From: CALBPI01 sp038524795 | GTDB lineage: Bacteria; Pseudomonadota; Gammaproteobacteria; Steroidobacterales; Woeseiaceae | Length of the DNA: 64,000 bases | Direction of reading: 5' to 3' | NCBI GenBank assembly: GCA_038524795.1 | Contig: JBCBIJ010000008.1 | Span: forward strand, 186,001-250,000 | Shown: positions 25,492 to 33,507 of the stretch, one piece after another | Numbering within the stretch: position 1 is the first letter of the stretch | How the letters are laid out: the number at the start of each line of letters is the position of its first letter | Made by a program: the position numbers and the translations under genes | The notes under the pieces: model-generated | Told to the model about the DNA's origin: nothing | The model's database searches: none | What the model saw: only the letters and a program-made list of their open reading frames with translations

Positions 25492-26574
25492 ATGAAAGCC
25501 GGCAACATGGCGCGGCGCATGAGCAAGACACGAAAAACCAAGGACAAAGGGAGCAAATCGGGCAAGAAGCGCGCGACCTCCTATGACGTCGCCGAGCTCG
25601 CCGGAGTCTCGCAATCGGCGGTGTCCCGGGTCTTCCAGGACGGGGCCAGCGCCTCGAAGGCCATGCGCGAGCGGGTCATGGCCGCCGCCGACAAGCTCGG
25701 CTACCGGCCGAATGCGATCGCGCGCGGTCTGATCACACAGCGTTCCAACATGGTCGCCGTGGTGATCTCCAAGCTCACCAACCTGTACTACCCCGAGGTG
25801 CTCGTGCAGCTCACGCAGCGCTTCTCGGAACGGAACGTGCGTGTGCTGCTGTTCGCACTCGAACGCGAGGGCGACACGGGTAGTGTCGTCGAGCAAATGC
25901 TGCAGTACCGCGTCGACGGCGTGATCACGGCTGCGATGTTCTCGCCCGAGCAACTGCGCACCATTGAAAGCGCGCACATTCCCGTCGTGTTCTACAACCG
26001 GACCTCGCGCGAACCGCTGGTGAGCTCTGTGCGTTGCGACCAGGAGGCCGGCGAGCGCTGGCTGGTCGACGAACTGGTTCGCGCCGGTCACCGATCCTTT
26101 GGCGTCGTCGAGGGCCCCGAGGACTCGGTCGTCAGTATCGAGCGCAAAATGGGCGCTCTTACTGAGCTTGCCCAGCTCGGCATCACCGACGTCACTACGG
26201 TCAGCGGCGACTTCGGCTATGAGACGGGCCGCGCCTGTTTTTCGGAGCTGGTGGAGAAACGCGGCAACATACCCGACGCCGTCATTGCGGCAAACGATGT
26301 CATGGCCATCGGCTGCATCGATGAGGCGCGCGAGGGCCACGGCCTGCGCGTGCCCAACGATGTTTCGATCGTTGGCTTCGACGGGGTCGGCCCGGCGCGT
26401 TACGCGGCCTATGAAGTCACCACGGTGCGCCAGCCCGTACAGCGAATGACGGAATCGGCAGCGTCGATGCTGCTGGAACGCATCGAGCGCCCCGAGCTTT
26501 CGCCCGAAAAGCGCGCCTTTTCGGGCATTCCCATTCGCGGCGGCTCGGCCCGGCTGCTCAAGACCGGCGAGTAG
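25492..26574 (+). CDS. LacI-family regulator of the catabolic island
   Basis: About 360 residues. A Lys-rich N-terminal tail ('KTRKTKDKGSKSGKKR') precedes the LacI helix-turn-helix 'SYDVAELAGVSQSAVSRVFQDG' and hinge 'RPNAIARGLITQRSN'. The effector domain is PBP1-like ('VAVVISKLTNLYYPEVL', 'PDAVIAANDVMAIGCIDEA', 'VSIVGFDGVGPARYAAYEVTTVRQP'). ATG 25492 is the longest start; 25507 and 25519 are alternatives. First gene of an operon with the alpha/beta hydrolase and aldolase, divergent from the SDR operon, with operator A between. It is the natural candidate to bind sites A-E. Confidence 0.9.
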   Translation: MKAGNMARRMSKTRKTKDKGSKSGKKRATSYDVAELAGVSQSAVSRVFQDGASASKAMRERVMAAADKLGYRPNAIARGLITQRSNMVAVVISKLTNLYYPEVLVQLTQRFSERNVRVLLFALEREGDTGSVVEQMLQYRVDGVITAAMFSPEQLRTIESAHIPVVFYNRTSREPLVSSVRCDQEAGERWLVDELVRAGHRSFGVVEGPEDSVVSIERKMGALTELAQLGITDVTTVSGDFGYETGRACFSELVEKRGNIPDAVIAANDVMAIGCIDEAREGHGLRVPNDVSIVGFDGVGPARYAAYEVTTVRQPVQRMTESAASMLLERIERPELSPEKRAFSGIPIRGGSARLLKTGE

Positions 26575-26577
26575 ACT

Positions 26578-27303
26578 GTGCCGGCGCCCGCCGTCGTCTA
26601 TTTGCCCGGCATGATGTGCGACGCACGGCTGTGGACGCCGCAAACCGACGCGCTGCCCTACCCCGCGCTGCATGCGGATACGACGCGTGCCGACAACTTC
26701 GCCGACATGGCGGTGCAGGTGCTCGAATCCGCGCCGCCTGAATTCGCGCTGGTCGGGCTCTCGATGGGCGGCATTCTGGCCTTGGAGATCTGGCGCCAGG
26801 CGCGAGAACGCGTGACGCACCTCGCGCTGCTCGCCACCAACCCGTACGCTGAGGCGCCCGAGCGGCAGTCGCTGCGCCTCGAGCAGATCCACATTGCGTT
26901 GTCCGGCGGCCTGCGCACGCTGGCCGTGGAGTCGATGAAACCGCTCTACCTCGCCGAATCGCACCGCGATGATGAGGTGCTGCTCAATCTGCTACTCGAC
27001 ATGGCCCTCGCCCTTGGACCCGACGTGTTCGAGCGTCAGTCGGTCGCGCTGCGCGACCGGGTCGACAGCGCGTCCACGCTGGCGACCATCGATTGTCCCA
27101 CGCTCGTGCTCTGTGGTGCCGAAGATAGGCTGTGCCCCGTTGGCTATCATCAGTTTATGGCCGATGCGATTCCGGGGGCGCGGCTCGAAGTCATCGAAGA
27201 CTGCGGGCACATCGCCACACTGGAACAGCCCGAGGCCGTCACAACGGCGCTCGTGGCGCTGCTTCAACAACCGTCATCCCGAACAACATCAGGAACGCCA
27301 TGA
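26578..27303 (+). CDS. Alpha/beta-fold hydrolase
   Basis: 241 residues, cytoplasmic. 'VVYLPGMMCDARLW' (oxyanion-loop region), nucleophile elbow 'LVGLSMGGILALE' (GxSxG), acid in 'LVLCGAEDRLCP', His in 'IEDCGHIATLEQP'. These are the hallmarks of BioH/MenH-like esterases and lactonases. The start is a GTG 3 nt after the regulator's stop, so it is co-transcribed; its TGA overlaps the aldolase ATG (ATGA). Likely cleaves an ester or lactone intermediate of the island's substrate. Confidence 0.85.
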   Translation: MPAPAVVYLPGMMCDARLWTPQTDALPYPALHADTTRADNFADMAVQVLESAPPEFALVGLSMGGILALEIWRQARERVTHLALLATNPYAEAPERQSLRLEQIHIALSGGLRTLAVESMKPLYLAESHRDDEVLLNLLLDMALALGPDVFERQSVALRDRVDSASTLATIDCPTLVLCGAEDRLCPVGYHQFMADAIPGARLEVIEDCGHIATLEQPEAVTTALVALLQQPSSRTTSGTP

Positions 27304-28067
27304 AGACGAGCCAGGACCGCATCGAATCATTCCGCAGTCGGCTGACAGAAGGTGCGCCAATCATGGGCACCTTCATGAAAACACCCTCGCCCGTCGTGGC
27401 CGAGGTGCTCGGTTTGTCATCTCTCGACGTCGTGACCATCGACAGCGAGCACGCACCGTTCGGTCGTAGCGAAACGGACTTGTGCCTCGCGGCCTACCGC
27501 GCGGCAGACATGCCGAGCCTGGTCCGCACCGCCGATGACTCAGCGCGTGAGATTCGCAACGCACTCGACAGCGGCGCCAGCGGAATTCTCGTGCCGCACG
27601 TCACGAGTGCCGCCCAGGCCGAGGGCGTCGTGCGCGCCAGTCATTTTGGCGATGGCGGTCGGGGGTTCGCGGGCTCACCGCGTGCCGCCGGCTATGGCAC
27701 GCTGGGCATGGCCGCGCATCTCCAGGCGAGCGGCAAGCACACGAGCGTGATCCTGCAGATTGAAGACCTGGCCGCGCTCGATCAGGTGCCCGAGATTGCC
27801 ACCGTTGAGGGTGTTGACGCGCTGTTCATCGGCCGCGCCGATCTCGCCGTTGCCATGCAGCGGGCGCCTGGCGATGCCGCCGTTATCGAAGCCGTCGAGA
27901 CCGTCTGCCGACAGTGCCGAGATGCAGGCACGACCGTCGGCATGTTCACGCCCGAGCTGTCGGAGCTGCCGCGCTGGCGTGATCTTGGAGCGAGCCTGTT
28001 CCTGCTGAAATCCGACCACGCGTTCCTTCTGGCCGGGGCCAATCAGCTGTCGGACGCAATCCGGTAG
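27300..28067 (+). CDS. HpcH/HpaI-family aldolase
   Basis: 255-residue class II pyruvate aldolase of the HpcH/HpaI/GarL family. Expected residues: His in 'VTIDSEHAPFG', catalytic Arg in 'SLVRTADDSAREI', 'LDSGASGILVPHV', metal ligand Glu in 'ILQIEDLAAL' and Asp in 'FIGRADLAVAM' (usual GPNDL). Such enzymes cleave 2-keto-3-deoxy acids to pyruvate (or oxaloacetate to pyruvate) plus an aldehyde. ATG at 27300 overlaps the hydrolase TGA. Its 3' end overlaps the convergent amidohydrolase gene by 25 bp. It would be the last, carbon-cleaving step of the pathway. Confidence 0.9.
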   Translation: MKTSQDRIESFRSRLTEGAPIMGTFMKTPSPVVAEVLGLSSLDVVTIDSEHAPFGRSETDLCLAAYRAADMPSLVRTADDSAREIRNALDSGASGILVPHVTSAAQAEGVVRASHFGDGGRGFAGSPRAAGYGTLGMAAHLQASGKHTSVILQIEDLAALDQVPEIATVEGVDALFIGRADLAVAMQRAPGDAAVIEAVETVCRQCRDAGTTVGMFTPELSELPRWRDLGASLFLLKSDHAFLLAGANQLSDAIR

Positions 28068-28945
28068 AACGCGCGCGCCGTGCCGCCGAAGAGTTGGTCC
28101 TGATCCGCTGGCGCGAGCGGTGCTGCAATCGACTCAAAGGCACCCCAAATGTCCGCATAGCTTGCGTGGAGTTTGTCGACGGGGAAGTTTGAGCCGAACA
28201 TCGCGCGCCCCGCGCCAAAGACCTCGATGCAGGTCTCGATGATCGGACGAACCGAGTCGACATCCCAGTCATGATCAAACATGCCGAGCCCTGAAATCTT
28301 GCAAGACACCTGGGGCAGCGAGGCCAGTAGCTCAAGGCCTTCACGCCAGGCGCGCAGACCCGCCGCGGTCTGATCCCAGGGTGAACCGCAGTGGCAGAGC
28401 GCCACTGGCGTATCGGGCGCCTCCGCCAGCACCTCGGCCGCTGCAGCCATCTGCCCCGGCGTGAGCTGCAGGTCAAAACTCAAACCCAGCGCGCCCAGCG
28501 CGCCCAGGTGTTCGCGCCAGCGCGCATCGGCAAGCAGGCTTCCGCTGCCCGTCACGGCGTCCTCCGCGTCGGAACGCCCGACGATCTGGCGCAGGCCCCG
28601 CAGCCGCGCGTGCGCCGCATGTTCCTCAATGACGCGCGGCGCGTCGGCGCGCTCCAGATCACAGTAGGCGACAATCGCATTGGGCAAACCGTAAGCGTCA
28701 CCGATCGACTGCAGCCACCGCGTCTCATGAACAACGTCCTCTGGCGACACGCCAACCTGGATGTGGACCGACGCCTCGATGTCATAGGCCGCCGCGTCGG
28801 TGCGGAGGTCGTCGACACCGTAGTCGTGCTGGATCGGGGTCGGGTCCCCGAAAAAGCGGCGCACGCCCTTTGCCATGAGCCACGGGTAGTGGCAGACCGA
28901 CAGGTCCCAGAGATGGTGGTGCGCGTCGACGATACTTCGGCTCAA
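28043..28945 (-). CDS. Amidohydrolase-2 family hydrolase (lactonase-like)
   Basis: 300-residue TIM-barrel metal hydrolase of the amidohydrolase_2 group that includes L-fuconolactonase and LigI. 'IVDAHHHLWDL' (HxH metal motif with the typical HLWD), 'LCHCGSPWD' (His), and 'AMFGSNFPVDKLH', where many members have Asp for this Asn. The TTG start at 28945 overlaps the upstream TGA (TTGA) and gives the usual family N-terminus; the frame upstream to 29026 is antisense noise. Probably opens a sugar-acid lactone. Confidence 0.85.
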   Translation of the reverse strand: MSRSIVDAHHHLWDLSVCHYPWLMAKGVRRFFGDPTPIQHDYGVDDLRTDAAAYDIEASVHIQVGVSPEDVVHETRWLQSIGDAYGLPNAIVAYCDLERADAPRVIEEHAAHARLRGLRQIVGRSDAEDAVTGSGSLLADARWREHLGALGALGLSFDLQLTPGQMAAAAEVLAEAPDTPVALCHCGSPWDQTAAGLRAWREGLELLASLPQVSCKISGLGMFDHDWDVDSVRPIIETCIEVFGAGRAMFGSNFPVDKLHASYADIWGAFESIAAPLAPADQDQLFGGTARAFYRIASDS

Positions 28946-29925
28946 GGATCGACCACCTGGCTTAGCAGCGCGAGATCGTCGAACACCGTGCGCTCGCTCG
29001 TGATGCGACCTGCGATGCAGCGCCAATGCGAGACGCCCATGATAAATAAGGGCTTGCCCGTGGCTGGCGCACCACGGAGCGGTGCCTCGTGTTCACCGGC
29101 AACCGTCCAGCGCACCGCGATGTCGACACCGTTTGACGACAGGGGCTGTGCCGCGACGTGGTCGACGCTGACCGAGACCTTCCCGAGCACCTCACGAAGC
29201 GACGCGTAGTAGGCGAACAAGGCGTCACGGCCCGAGTGGTGATCGAATGGCGATCGGTGCAACACGCAATAGGGCGCATAAGCACGCGTGAAGCCGGCGA
29301 GGTCGCCAAACCACACACTCTGAACTGCGGCGCGCGCGAACGTCTCAGGGTCCACCGCCGGATCGACGGGCGCAATATCTGCAACATCGGCGGCTCGCAC
29401 GCGCGCGTGTTCATTGTCGAGCCAGGTCTGATGCTCTTCGGTTCGGGCCGCGCGCATGTCACGCGCCGCGGCCGTGATGTCGGCGCCCAGTTGCGTCGCA
29501 AACATCATGCTGTCACGCACGAGCCACTCCCGCGTAACCAGGCCGTCCTCCACAAAGCAGTCGGCGATGTTGGTCATGCGAATGCGGTTGCCTGTGGCGG
29601 GACCGTAAACTGATGGTCCCTCATTGGTACCCGTCGACAGCAGCCGGTGCGAGCTGTAGAAGCCCTCGTCCCGGCTGCCCGACCAGATCACGTGCTCGTT
29701 GATGAGCCGGCGATCCGGGAACGCCGCGAGTGTCGCCCAGGTTGCATCAACCACGGCCTGGGCGCCGTGCGTGATGCCATCGAGGCCCCAAACGATGCAG
29801 TCCTCGCCGTAATACTGGTGAATGAGGTCGACGCCCCGCTCCTCCCAGATCTCGTAAGTGATCCCGAGGATGTAGTCGACGATGTCGTCATCGGGGCCGT
29901 AAGCCCCCGTCCGTTCCGCTGCCAT
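28942..29925 (-). CDS. Tandem NTF2/SnoaL-like protein
   Basis: 327 residues with two NTF2-like domains (about 10-150 and 185-325). Domain 1: 'YGEDCIVWGLDGITHGAQAVVDATWATLAAFPDRRL'; domain 2: 'VQSVWFGDLAGFTRAYAPYCVLHRSPFDHHSGRDAL' and 'GVSHWRCIAGRITSERTVFDDL'. It is more divergent than the other three NTF2 proteins of the island and lacks their NWVxxD motif. ATG at 29925 is preceded by GGAG/AGGG. First gene of an operon with the lactonase-like amidohydrolase, controlled from a region with two LacI-type sites. Enzymatic role unknown. Confidence 0.8.
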   Translation of the reverse strand: MAAERTGAYGPDDDIVDYILGITYEIWEERGVDLIHQYYGEDCIVWGLDGITHGAQAVVDATWATLAAFPDRRLINEHVIWSGSRDEGFYSSHRLLSTGTNEGPSVYGPATGNRIRMTNIADCFVEDGLVTREWLVRDSMMFATQLGADITAAARDMRAARTEEHQTWLDNEHARVRAADVADIAPVDPAVDPETFARAAVQSVWFGDLAGFTRAYAPYCVLHRSPFDHHSGRDALFAYYASLREVLGKVSVSVDHVAAQPLSSNGVDIAVRWTVAGEHEAPLRGAPATGKPLFIMGVSHWRCIAGRITSERTVFDDLALLSQVVDP

Positions 29926-29966
29926 GAGCCCTGCTCCACCGACCCCCCACGGGCCACGAGCGGTGA

Positions 29967-29984
29967 TTGTACTGCGAATGCAGA
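29967..29984. promoter_or_regulatory. LacI-type operator B
   Basis: TTGTACTGCGAATGCAGA, sharing the core CGAATGCA and central CG with site A. On the minus strand it overlaps a good -10 hexamer TACAAT (29971-29966) for the NTF2-amidohydrolase operon, a position that suits repression. Confidence 0.68.
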
Positions 29985-30046
29985 TCAAGTTCTCCAAAGG
30001 CTGCCGGCTTATCCAAGTCGTGGCCAGCAGGCATTGTCATACTTGG

Positions 30047-30075
30047 TTGATCTGAGTTTGCATTCGAAGTACATT
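30047..30075 (+). promoter_or_regulatory. Promoter of bicupin-hisD-like operon
   Basis: TTGATC (30047-30052), 17-bp spacer, TACATT (30070-30075), starting transcription about 40 nt before the bicupin ATG. Operator C fills the spacer and -10. Confidence 0.6.
30057..30074. promoter_or_regulatory. LacI-type operator C
   Basis: TTTGCATTCGAAGTACAT on the plus strand; its reverse complement ATGTACTTCGAATGCAAA aligns with site B. Its centre is 90 bp from that of B. It lies between the -35 and -10 of the rightward promoter. Confidence 0.68.
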
Positions 30076-30121
30076 TGATGCTCATTTGTCGGCGCCAGCG
30101 CGCCGTTCGGGGATCCGTGAC

Positions 30122-31150
30122 ATGGCTCAAGCTGCCGCCACTGCGCAACGACACGCGTCGTTGCTCGCCGAGCGCCTCGTGCGCTACGCGGAACTTCGGC
30201 CCTGCACCACGGCGTTTATCGACACGCGCACCCCGGGCAGCGCGGAAAAAGAGAATTTCACGATCATCGGCCCCGGCGTGTCGGAGAGCCCCGACCAACA
30301 CGTCCATGTCAGGCTGCCGCACGGCTTCAACATTGGCGGCGCCCGACAGCCGCCGGGCTGCGTCAACTCGCAGCACAGTCATGAAACCGCCGAGGTGTTC
30401 ATCGTTCACTCGGGCACCTGGGCCTTCAAGATGGGCCCAAACCTCGAGGACGGCCAGGTCGTGCTGCACCCGGGTGACACGATTTCCATCCCCGTCCACG
30501 TGTTCCGCGGCTTCGAGAACGTTGGTGATGGCACGGGTTACCTGTTCGCCGTATTGGGCGGTGATGACCCGGGCCGCGTGACCTGGGCCCCCTACGTGTT
30601 CGACAACGCGGCGAAATATGGCCTGGTGCTGCTCGAGGATGGCAGCCTCGTGGACACGACGCGCGGCGAAGCCGTGCCCGACGACAAGGCCGTCATGCCG
30701 CCCACGACCGAAGCGGATGTCGCCGCGCTCGACCGGTTGGAGGCCAACGACATGGGCGGCTGCGTGCTGCGACACGATGCTCTGGGCATGCTTTCATGCG
30801 GCTCGCTGCAAGGCGTTGAGGAACGGCCCGTGATTGGCGCCGCCTGCGAGGCCGAAGGCTTGGCCGCGGGGCACATGGCCTGGTCGCACGGGTTCCACGT
30901 GCGCCACGTCCAGGTCGAGCCCGGATCTGGCTCGCCGCTGCATGCGCGTCATGAGGAAGAAGTCATCATGATGCACGCGGGTCAGCTCACCGTCGGTCTG
31001 CCCGACGGCGACGTCGAGATGGGCCCGGGTGATGTGCTCACGGTGCCGATCGGCATGGCGCGCCGCTTTTCGAATTCAACGCATGAGCCAGTCGAAGCCT
31101 GGATCGTGCGCGGCGGCGACCTGCCACGGGCGCCGTCCTACCCCTCCTGA
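30122..31150 (+). CDS. Bicupin protein
   Basis: 342 residues with two cupin barrels. Barrel 1 has the metal motif 'NSQHSHETAEVFIVHSG' (HxH...E) and 'HPGDTISIPVHVFRGFENVG'; barrel 2 has 'GSGSPLHARHEEEVIMMHAGQLTVGLPDG' and 'MGPGDVLTVPIGMARRFSN'. Both keep His/His/Glu ligands, so both may bind metal. Bicupins include dioxygenases, oxalate decarboxylases and isomerases; no specific one is recognised. ATG at 30122 (GGGGA upstream) preferred to TTG at 30086. First gene of an operon with the HisD-like and NTF2-like genes. Confidence 0.82.
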   Translation: MAQAAATAQRHASLLAERLVRYAELRPCTTAFIDTRTPGSAEKENFTIIGPGVSESPDQHVHVRLPHGFNIGGARQPPGCVNSQHSHETAEVFIVHSGTWAFKMGPNLEDGQVVLHPGDTISIPVHVFRGFENVGDGTGYLFAVLGGDDPGRVTWAPYVFDNAAKYGLVLLEDGSLVDTTRGEAVPDDKAVMPPTTEADVAALDRLEANDMGGCVLRHDALGMLSCGSLQGVEERPVIGAACEAEGLAAGHMAWSHGFHVRHVQVEPGSGSPLHARHEEEVIMMHAGQLTVGLPDGDVEMGPGDVLTVPIGMARRFSNSTHEPVEAWIVRGGDLPRAPSYPS

Positions 31151-31182
31151 CTTAAACCCACTCCGTTCGCGAGGCAATCACC

Positions 31183-32469
31183 GTGATCAAGGTCATTAAG
31201 AAAGGCATCGACGCCGCAGCCGCGGCCGACATGGATGCCAAGGTTAAGAACATCGTTGAGGGCATCCTCGCTGACATCGAGTCGCGTGGCGATGCTGCAG
31301 TACGCGAGCTTTCCGAGAAATTCGATAAGTGGGCGCCGGATCAGTTTCGACTGACGCAGGAACAGATCGACGCGGCCATTGCGCGCCTGCCCGAGCAGAC
31401 CCTCGACGACATTCGTTTCGCGCAGACGCAGATCCGAAAATTCGCCGAGATCCAGAAAGCCGCGCTGCGCGACGTTGAGGAAGAGACCATGCCCGGCGTC
31501 TTCCTGGGTCACAAGAACATTCCCGTAAACAGCGTGGGCTGCTACATCCCGGGTGGCAAGTACCCGATGGTCGCCAGTGCGCACATGAGCGTGTTGACGG
31601 CCAAGGTTGCCGGCGTGAAACGTGTCATTGCCTGTGCACCGCCGCACGACGGTGCACCCAATGACGCCATCGTCGCCGCCATGCACCTTGCGGGTGCCGA
31701 TGAGATCTACTGCCTCGGTGGCGTGCAAGCTGTGGGCGCTATGGCGCTGGGGACGGAAACAATCGCATCTGTCGACATGCTGGTCGGCCCGGGTAACGCC
31801 TTCGTCGCCGAGGCCAAACGCCAGCTGTACGGCCGCGTGGGCATCGACTTGTTCGCGGGCCCCACCGAGACGCTGATCATCGCCGACGACACCTGCGACG
31901 GCGAGATGGCCGCAACGGACCTGCTGGGCCAGGCCGAGCACGGACCGAACTCGCCCGCGATCCTGCTCACCAATTCAGCACAGCTTGTTGAGGACACACA
32001 GCGCGAGATCGAGCGCCAGCTCACCGTGCTCGAAACTGCCGACGTGGCCGGCGCCGCCTGGAGCGACTACGGTCAGATCATCCTCTGCGACACTGAGGAA
32101 GAGATGGTGGCCGAAGCCGACCGCATCGCCAGCGAGCACGTGCAGGTGATGACGCGCGACCCTGATTACTTCCTCAACAACATGACCAACTACGGCGCGT
32201 TGTTCCTGGGCCCCGAAACCAACGTTGCTTACGGCGACAAGGTCATCGGTACCAACCACACGCTGCCAACCAAGCTTGCCGCGCGCTACACGGGCGGGCT
32301 CTGGGTCGGCAAGTTCATCAAGACCTGCACCTACCAGCGCGTCTCGCCCGAGGCGACAGCCACTGTGGGCGAATACTGCTCGCGCCTGTGCGGACTCGAA
32401 GGCATGATGGGCCACAAAGCGCAGGCCGACCTGCGCGTCACGCGATACAAGAAAACCAAGGCAGCCTGA
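31183..32469 (+). CDS. HisD-family alcohol dehydrogenase (not histidine biosynthesis)
   Basis: 428 residues, homologous to histidinol dehydrogenase. The catalytic and zinc residues are all present: 'LLGQAEHGPNSP' (Gln, His), 'ASEHVQVM' (catalytic Glu-His), 'YGDKVIGTNHTLPT' (Asp ligand) and 'MGHKAQADLRV' (C-terminal His). NAD+-dependent four-electron oxidation of a primary alcohol to a carboxylate is the family chemistry. No other his gene is near, and the location in the island points to a catabolic paralogue like HpsN (sulfopropanediol dehydrogenase). GTG start with GAGG 8 nt upstream. Confidence 0.88.
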   Translation: MIKVIKKGIDAAAAADMDAKVKNIVEGILADIESRGDAAVRELSEKFDKWAPDQFRLTQEQIDAAIARLPEQTLDDIRFAQTQIRKFAEIQKAALRDVEEETMPGVFLGHKNIPVNSVGCYIPGGKYPMVASAHMSVLTAKVAGVKRVIACAPPHDGAPNDAIVAAMHLAGADEIYCLGGVQAVGAMALGTETIASVDMLVGPGNAFVAEAKRQLYGRVGIDLFAGPTETLIIADDTCDGEMAATDLLGQAEHGPNSPAILLTNSAQLVEDTQREIERQLTVLETADVAGAAWSDYGQIILCDTEEEMVAEADRIASEHVQVMTRDPDYFLNNMTNYGALFLGPETNVAYGDKVIGTNHTLPTKLAARYTGGLWVGKFIKTCTYQRVSPEATATVGEYCSRLCGLEGMMGHKAQADLRVTRYKKTKAA

Positions 32470-32471
32470 AC

Positions 32472-33500
32472 GTGCCGAAAAACGGTGGGGAAACACATGC
32501 GACGAACAAACGCGCCGTAGCGGAGAAACTGCGCGCGCTGTTCCGCGCGCCCGTCGAATCGCTGGGCACGGCCGCCGCCGACGCCTACGAAGACGGCGCC
32601 AAGCTCAACGCGTTTCACCCGGTCAATGAGGCCACAGGCGTCGACCAGATCGTCGGCGCGCTCTGGCAGCCGCTGCGCACGGCCTTCCCCGATCTCGAAC
32701 GGCGCGACCGCATCGTTGTGCCGGGCCACTACGAAGGCCACGACTTCGTCGCGATCATGAGCGACCTGCAGGGCCGCTTCGAACAGGACTGGATCGACAT
32801 CCCCGCCAACCATGAGGTGGTCACGTTGCGCTGCTGCGAGATCCATCGCGTCGGTGCCAGCGGTCGCGTCGCCGAGACGCACATGCTTGTCGACACACTC
32901 GACCTCATGCGCCAGGCGGACGTCTGGCCCATCGCCCCGAGCCTCGGTGCCGAGATCACCTGGCCCGCACCCGCGGGCGGTGGTGGCGTTGACCTGGCGA
33001 CCTGCGACCTCGAACGCGGGCTAGAGTCACTGCGACTCGTCAAAGCCATGCACGCAGGCCTGGGCGAGTTTGATGGCAAAGACCTCACGAGCATGGACCA
33101 CGCCCGATTCTGGAGCCCGGGCTTCATGTGGTACGGACCCGCAGGCATCGGCACCAGCAAGGGCTTGGCCGGCTTCGAGGCGCACCACCAGATTCCGTTC
33201 CTGCGCGGCTTCCCCGACCGGCGCGTGCACAAACATGTCGCCAATGTTTACGACGGCGACTTTGTGGTGACGGGCGGCTGGCCTTCGGTCATCGGCACCC
33301 ACTCCGGACCCGACTGGCTGGCCACTGGGCCCACGGGATGCGAGATCCACTTCCGGGTTATGGACTTCTACCGCGTCGAGGGCGAGCTGATCGCCGAAAA
33401 CTGGGTGCCAATCGACATCGCCGACGTGCTTCGACAGATGGGCGTCGACGTGTTTGCGCGCGTCCGCCATCTGCGGGGGCAGCCACGCACCACCTTGTAG
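32472..33500 (+). CDS. Tandem NTF2/SnoaL-like protein
   Basis: 342 residues, two NTF2-like domains, full-length paralogue of the product at 21177-22208: 'RTAFPDLERRDRIVVPGHYEG' in domain 1, 'FWSPGFMWYGPAGIGTSKGLAGF' and 'LIAENWVPIDIADVLRQMGVDVFARV' in domain 2. Cytoplasmic. GTG at 32472 lies 2 nt after the HisD-like stop; the upstream frame is out-of-frame hisD coding sequence. Together with the bicupin and dehydrogenase it forms the rightward operon. Unknown activity; a dehydratase, isomerase or epoxide/lactone hydrolase would fit the fold. Confidence 0.84.
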   Translation: MPKNGGETHATNKRAVAEKLRALFRAPVESLGTAAADAYEDGAKLNAFHPVNEATGVDQIVGALWQPLRTAFPDLERRDRIVVPGHYEGHDFVAIMSDLQGRFEQDWIDIPANHEVVTLRCCEIHRVGASGRVAETHMLVDTLDLMRQADVWPIAPSLGAEITWPAPAGGGGVDLATCDLERGLESLRLVKAMHAGLGEFDGKDLTSMDHARFWSPGFMWYGPAGIGTSKGLAGFEAHHQIPFLRGFPDRRVHKHVANVYDGDFVVTGGWPSVIGTHSGPDWLATGPTGCEIHFRVMDFYRVEGELIAENWVPIDIADVLRQMGVDVFARVRHLRGQPRTTL

Positions 33501-33507
33501 CCGACGC

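Noticed and set aside
24706..26964. A 752-codon minus-strand open frame extending the SDR gene
   Set aside because: Everything upstream of 25440 is antisense to the LacI and hydrolase genes and has no domain sense; the SDR family start is at MSERLSG.
31183..32469. Annotation of the HisD homologue as histidine-biosynthetic hisD
   Set aside because: No his genes nearby and the gene is embedded in a LacI-controlled catabolic operon; the symbol was withheld.
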